Source of the DNA: Alitta virens
Lineage: Eukaryota > Annelida > Polychaeta > Phyllodocida > Nereididae
Reading direction: 5' to 3'
DNA: 64,000 nt
Assembly: GCA_932294295.1 (NCBI GenBank)
Contig: OW028581.1
Coordinates: 9,507,526 to 9,571,525 of the forward strand
Shown here one piece after another: positions 61,947-64,000 of this stretch (within the stretch, counting starts at the first letter, position 1; the number at the start of each line of letters is the position of its first letter). The position numbers were made by a program, and so were the translations under genes. The notes under the pieces were generated by a model. It was not told the DNA's origin and did not search any database. It saw only the letters and a list, made by a program, of their open reading frames with translations.

Positions 61947-62636
61947 ATGCACCAGAATTCGCTAGTCCAGGAAGAATGTGAGTATGTTGTGGAAGAAGCA
62001 ATTGTTACAAAAGAAGTTACAGAAACTGACAATGCACCAGATATGCCAATCAAGTCAGAGGAAGAACCTGAAACTGTTCTGGTGCAAGCAATAGTGACAG
62101 AAGAAGTTACCGAAGCTCAAGGTGCACTAGAATCAGTCAAAGGAGACCTGAAGGCAGTTGTGGAAGAAGTAGTTGTTATAGAGGAAGTTACCAAAGCTGA
62201 AACCACACTGGAATCACCAGTCAAAGACGAGCTGAAAGAAGTTGTGGAAGAAGTAGTTGTGATAGAGGAAGTTACCGAAGCTGAAACCACACTGGAATCA
62301 CCAGTCAAAGAAGAACCCGTGGAAAAAGCAATTGTTACACAAGAAGTTACAGAAGCTAAAGCTGCTCAAAAATCACCAGTCAAACAAGGACGTGAGTCTG
62401 TTGTGGAGAAAGTTGTTGTGACAGAAGAAGTTGCAGAAACTGAAGCTGGACCTGAATTGCTCTTCAAGGAAGAATGTGAGTCTGTGGTGGAAGAAGCAGT
62501 TGTGATAGAAGAAGTTACAGAAGTTGAAACTGCACCAGAATCACCAGTCAAAGAAGAATGTGTGTCTGTTGTGGAAGAGACCATCCTGACTGAAGATGTT
62601 ACAGAAGCTGAATCAGCACCTGGGTCACCGGTCTAA
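61947..62636 (+). pseudogene. Acidic frame of 229 codons in the right array
   Basis: Counterpart of the beginning of the 33,035 stretch, with one codon fewer after ALES near 62135. It ends in the module-20 TAA at 62634 because the duplication stops at about 62,606 and a module-20 end follows. The opening ATG is the usual fortuitous one from GATGCACC. It contains the EELKAVV and ELKEVV modules and modules 3-5 without the common -2 loss. Confidence 0.5.
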
Positions 62637-64000
62637 GAACCTCAGGATATTGTGGAGGAAGCAATTGTTACAGAAGTAGTTACAGAAGCTCAAGCTGTAC
62701 CAACCTGAGGCTGTTGTGAAAGAAGCAATTGTGACAGAAGAAGTTACAGAAGCTGAAGATGCACCAGAATTCGCTAGTCCAGGAACAATGTGAGTATGTT
62801 GTGGAAGAAGCAATTGTTACAAAAGAAGTTACAGAAACTGAAGCAGGACCTAAATTGCTCTTCAAGGGAGAACGTGAGTCTGTGGTGGAAGAAGCAGTTG
62901 TGATAGAAGAAGTTACAGAAGTTGAAACGGCACCAGAATCACCAGTCAAAGAAGAATGTGTCGGTTGTGGAGGAAACCATCCTGACTGAAGATGTTACAG
63001 AAGCTGAATCAGTGCCTGAGTCACCAGTGAAAGAACCTCAGGATATTGTTGAGGAAGCAATTGTTACAGAAGAAGTTACAGAAGCTCAAGCTGCACAAGA
63101 ATCACCGGTCAAAGACGGACCTGATGCCATTGTGGAGGATGCAGTTGTGACAGAAAAATTGCAGAAGCTGAAACAGCTCCAGAATCACCAGTCAAAGAAG
63201 AACCTGAGGCTGTTGTGGAGGAAGCTGTTGTGACAGAGGAAGTTACAGAAGCTGAAACAGCACCAGAATCACAGGTCAAGGAAGAACCTGATGCTATTGT
63301 GGAAGAAGCAGTCGTGACAGAAGAAGAGACAGCCGCAGAAACTGCACCAGAAGCACCAGTCAAAGAATAACCTGAGGCTATTGTGGAAGAAGAAATTGTG
63401 ACAGAAGAAGTTACAGAAGCTGAAGCTGCTCCAGAATCACAAGTCAATGGAGGACATGAGTCTGTTGTGCAGGAAGCTGCTGTGATAGAAGAAGTTAAAG
63501 GAGCTCAACCTGCACCAGTTTCACCAGTCAAAGAAGAACCTGAAACTGTTCTGGAGCAAGCAATAGTGACAAGAGATGTTACAGAAGCTAAAACAGCACC
63601 AGAATCACAGGTAAAGGAAGAACCTGATGCTATTGTAGAAGATGCAGTTGTGATAGAAGAAGTTGCAGAAGCTGAAGCAGCACCAGAATCACCAGTCAAA
63701 GAAGAACCTGAGGCTGTTGTGAAAGATAGCAGTTGTTGCAGAAGCTGAAGCTGGACCAGAATGGCTCTTCAAGGAAGAATGTGAGTCTGTTGTGGTGGAA
63801 ACCGCTGTGATAGGACAAGTTACAGAAGCTGAAACTGCACCAGAATCGCCAGTCAAAGAAGAACTTGAATCTGTTGTGGAAGAAGCATTAGCGACACAAG
63901 AAATTGCAGCAGCTGAAACTGCACTAGAGTCAACAGTCAAAGAAGAACCTGAGGCTATTGTGAAAGAAGCATTTGTGACAGAAGAAGTTACAGAAGCTGA

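Larger units (their letters stand above)
54325..64000 (+). repeat. Right array of the same 84-bp minisatellite
   Basis: The same module family restarts abruptly at 54,325 (codons reading EPEAIVAEAVVTEEATEGQ across the junction) and continues off the right edge, about 115 modules. The first 1.2 kb (54,325-55,500) holds the most diverged modules in the window and belongs to no higher-order unit. From about 56,766 onward the array is built of pieces nearly identical to parts of the left array: 36.96-38.7 kb, 30.84-33.70 kb and 42.04-43.13 kb. Orientation is the same as the left array. Frame damage is also similar, for example TAA at 55,513 and 60,220 and frameshifts near 54,430 and 55,860. Confidence 0.96.

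Noticed and set aside
1..64000. Programmed frameshifting or stop readthrough keeping the protein continuous
   Set aside because: Each 1,660-bp unit would need five shifts in both directions and two readthroughs at ordinary sequences; decay is far simpler.

Overview
This window is eukaryotic, almost certainly animal, nuclear DNA, and about 97% of it is one kind of sequence. It is a head-to-tail, single-strand array of an 84-bp (28-codon) minisatellite. Read on the + strand, each unit encodes an acidic, low-complexity module. It opens with EPEAVVEEA (or EPDAIVEEA, ECESVVEEA, EREAVVEEA-like variants), continues with VTEEVTEAE and closes with APESPVKE. I estimate roughly 740 modules, and the array runs off both ends of the window. 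I see no bacterial, phage or RNA genes and no recognisable transposon. Recurrent CG to TG/CA variation between copies points to a cytosine-methylating genome such as a vertebrate. I cannot name the species or gene.

Layout: (1) 1-52,210, left array; (2) 52,211-54,324, a 2.1-kb AT-rich spacer with its own weak ~225-bp repeats and several splice-site-like motifs; (3) 54,325-64,000, right array, starting immediately after a good 3' splice-site-like motif. The arrays are organised as nested higher-order repeats (HORs). The clearest is a 1,660-bp unit that resolves exactly into 20 modules (three perfect-length tandem copies at 16,951-21,930, relatives at 29,180-32,498 and 59,751-61,409). Others are a 2,636-bp unit (3,976-10,240), an 825-bp unit of exactly 10 modules (38,042-39,691 and 57,848-58,672), a 1,410-bp unit (34,965-36,958 and 46,839-51,808) and a 1,573-bp pair (24,060-27,140). 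On top of these lie non-collinear segmental duplications with offsets from 8 to 29 kb.

The acidic frame looks like former coding sequence but is not open. The canonical 1,660-bp HOR carries two in-frame TAA codons and five frameshifts (net -2), and the same lesions recur at the same module positions across the window. They were therefore present before, or were spread by, amplification. The longest undamaged acidic stretch is 343 codons (33,035-34,066). I read the locus as an amplified, decayed (or only partly expressed) repeat region of an acidic, disordered-protein gene, possibly interrupted by an intron at 52.2-54.3 kb. Reverse-strand Ser/Thr-rich frames and the Lys/Leu/Gln-rich + frame also stay open for long runs, only because the period is divisible by three.
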